The notes beneath the pieces were generated by a model that worked only from the letters and a program-made list of their open reading frames with translations, did not search any database and was not told the DNA's origin. From Paracoccaceae bacterium (GTDB lineage: Bacteria; Pseudomonadota; Alphaproteobacteria; Rhodobacterales; Rhodobacteraceae): a DNA stretch of 32,487 nt. Numbering within the stretch: the stretch's first letter is position 1; every line of letters starts with the position of its first letter. A program made the translations under genes and the position numbers. The stretch is from positions 1 through 32,487 of the forward strand of contig CANFSY010000018.1 of assembly GCA_947449875.1 (NCBI GenBank), in the 5' to 3' direction. Of this stretch, positions 31,058 through 32,487 are shown in pieces.

Positions 31058-32476
31058 CTAAAACTGAAAATACAAGAACGGAGAGACGCTTTGCTCGGCC
31101 AGCTTCATCAAGGCCAGCGTGGCCAGCAGGCTGGTCAAAACCGCCGGAACCAGCGTGTTACCCCAGCCCAAAGCCGCATCTGCGGGGTAAAGATGGGTCC
31201 GCGCAAAGCGGTTCAAGCGCGGCTCATAGGCGGCATAGGCCACGGCGAGGGTCAAAAAGATCAGGCTTTCGCGCGAGATTTGCAGCCCCGTGGCCGCATC
31301 GGTGGCCCAGCCGTTCACCCCCAGCAGTCCGGCATAGATACCCACCGCCTGCATCGGATCCGCGGCGCGAAACATCACCCAACCCAGCAGCACGATCAGC
31401 AGTGTCAGGCCAAGGGCTGCGGGCGACTTGCCCACTGCGCGGCCTGTCGCACGCTCTGCCGCAAGCCAGCCGCCGTGCCACAGACCCCACAGCACAAAGG
31501 TCATATTGGCCCCGTGCCACAGCCCGCCCAACAGCATCACCACCATCAGATTGATATAGGTGCGCACCTGCCCCAAGCGGTTGCCACCCAAGGGAATATA
31601 CAGATAATCGCGCAGCCACACCGACAGGCTGATATGCCAGCGCCGCCAGAACTCGGTGATCGAGCGGCTGATATAGGGCGTCTCGAAGTTGGGCCGGAAG
31701 TGAAAGCTGATCATCAGGCCAAGGCCGATGGCCATGTCACTATAGCCCGAAAAATCAAAGTAAAGCTGCATCATATAACTGACTGCGCCCAGCCAAGACA
31801 GCGCCAGAGACGGCCTATCCGCCGCAAAAGCCAGATTGGCCAAGGGTGCCACCGTATCGGCCAAAAGCACCTTTTTGGCCAAACCGATGGCAAAAAGCGT
31901 GGTTCCGTCGATAAAAAGCGCAAGCGAATGGGTGCGGTGCGCGAATTGGTGGGTCAGATCTTTGAACCGCAGGATTGGGCCTGCCACCAACTGCGGGAAA
32001 AGCGCGATAAAGGCCGCAAAGTCGAAAAAGCGGCGCGTGGCTTCGGCGTCTTTGCGGTAGACATCCACCAGATAGCTGACAGCGTGAAAGACATAAAACG
32101 ACACGCCAATCGGCAAGATCAACCGCCAGTGCACCCCCAAGCCCGCCGCCGTGGTGCCCCACAAGGTGGCAAAGCTTTCGATGAAGAAATTCAGGTATTT
32201 AAAGACACCCAGCACCGCCAGACATCCAATCAGCCCGATCGTCAGATAGGCACGCGCCGCCTTTTGGCTGCGTGCTGCGCCGATGCGGCGACCAAAGGCA
32301 TAGGTCCACACCGTTGTGGCAAACAACAGCGCCAGATAGTCGATCCGCCACCAGCCATAAAAGGCGTAAGAGCCGACCAGTATCGTGACCGACCTGAAGC
32401 GCACAGGTGTGAGGTAATAGACGCCCAAGAACACAGGCAGGAACAGAAAAAGAAACGTTTCTGAAGAAAAAACCAT
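31058..32476 (-). CDS. algI: AlgI-like MBOAT acetyl transferase membrane protein
   Basis: Encodes 472 residues of a polytopic inner-membrane MBOAT protein that carries acetyl groups to the periplasm for exopolysaccharide acetylation. It has the AlgI N-terminus MVFSSETFLFLFLPVFLGVY, the LPIGVSFYVFHAVSYLVDVY segment, DFSGYSDMAIGLG, and RRWHISLSVWLRDYLYIPLGG. The key histidines are His281 in RRWH and the MBOAT His321 in GGLWHGA. Length is close to Pseudomonas AlgI. AGGAG (minus strand, 32487-32483) precedes the ATG by 6 bases at the very edge of the window, so the start is firm. It is the first visible gene of the operon. Related MBOAT proteins acetylate cellulose, so polymer identity rests on the AlgL- and AlgK-like genes. 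Confidence 0.9.
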   Translation of the reverse strand: MVFSSETFLFLFLPVFLGVYYLTPVRFRSVTILVGSYAFYGWWRIDYLALLFATTVWTYAFGRRIGAARSQKAARAYLTIGLIGCLAVLGVFKYLNFFIESFATLWGTTAAGLGVHWRLILPIGVSFYVFHAVSYLVDVYRKDAEATRRFFDFAAFIALFPQLVAGPILRFKDLTHQFAHRTHSLALFIDGTTLFAIGLAKKVLLADTVAPLANLAFAADRPSLALSWLGAVSYMMQLYFDFSGYSDMAIGLGLMISFHFRPNFETPYISRSITEFWRRWHISLSVWLRDYLYIPLGGNRLGQVRTYINLMVVMLLGGLWHGANMTFVLWGLWHGGWLAAERATGRAVGKSPAALGLTLLIVLLGWVMFRAADPMQAVGIYAGLLGVNGWATDAATGLQISRESLIFLTLAVAYAAYEPRLNRFARTHLYPADAALGWGNTLVPAVLTSLLATLALMKLAEQSVSPFLYFQF

Positions 32477-32487
32477 TAGTTGCTCCT

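Overview
The window looks like chromosomal DNA from an alphaproteobacterium, most probably a member of the Rhodobacteraceae. The grounds are high G+C coding sequence, a Rhodobacteraceae-style ribose-phosphate pyrophosphokinase, an alphaproteobacterial GlpSTPQV-type glycerol ABC transporter, and dense operons with ATGA-type stop/start overlaps. No rRNA, tRNA or CRISPR array was seen. All identifications come from reading motifs and family features; no database search was run.

Layout. (1) 2-1860, plus strand: the end of a BtpA/SgcQ-like gene, an adenine-phosphoribosyltransferase-like gene and prs, tightly coupled. (2) 1861-3581: a gene-poor gap, then one GT4 glycosyltransferase. (3) 3643-6102, minus strand: a DeoR-type regulator (glpR) followed by two ABC permeases that are paralogues of GlpP and GlpQ but have no ATPase or binding protein beside them. 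(4) 6377-16735, plus strand: glpD, glpS, glpT, glpP, glpQ, a DUF2160 membrane gene, glpV, a terminator, glpK and an iron-type alcohol dehydrogenase. This is a complete glycerol uptake and dissimilation locus. (5) 16878-17953, minus strand: a decayed IS66 element. (6) 18350-23411: an island of small envelope or stress-type genes (DUF1269, PRC-barrel, glycine-zipper lipoprotein, cupin, DUF883, holin-like, DUF3309), two unknown small genes and a frameshifted Crp/Fnr regulator. (7) 23514-32476, minus strand: one seven-gene operon for making or acetylating an alginate-like exopolysaccharide: algI, algJ-like, a Sel1-repeat gene, algX-like, algF, a very large Sel1 (AlgK-like) gene and an AlgL-like PL5 gene. 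The polymerase genes expected for such a system are not in the window and may lie beyond its right edge.

How the genes work together. Glycerol would be bound by GlpV and moved through GlpP/GlpQ using the GlpS/GlpT ATPases. GlpK phosphorylates it, and GlpD oxidises glycerol-3-phosphate to dihydroxyacetone phosphate. GlpR, divergent from glpD, probably represses the system through inverted repeats in the shared intergenic region. In the polysaccharide operon, AlgI passes acetyl groups across the inner membrane to the periplasmic SGNH-type AlgJ/AlgX proteins, with AlgF as partner. The two Sel1 proteins probably act as periplasmic scaffolds.

Most unusual points: the alginate-type operon has an AlgL-like protein that lacks the NNHxYW histidine, a 919-residue AlgK-like protein without a lipobox, and an extra Sel1 protein. 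The glycerol locus has an orphan permease pair and an asymmetric ATPase pair. A small lipoprotein frame at 21785 has only an ATA (or ATC) available as start codon.
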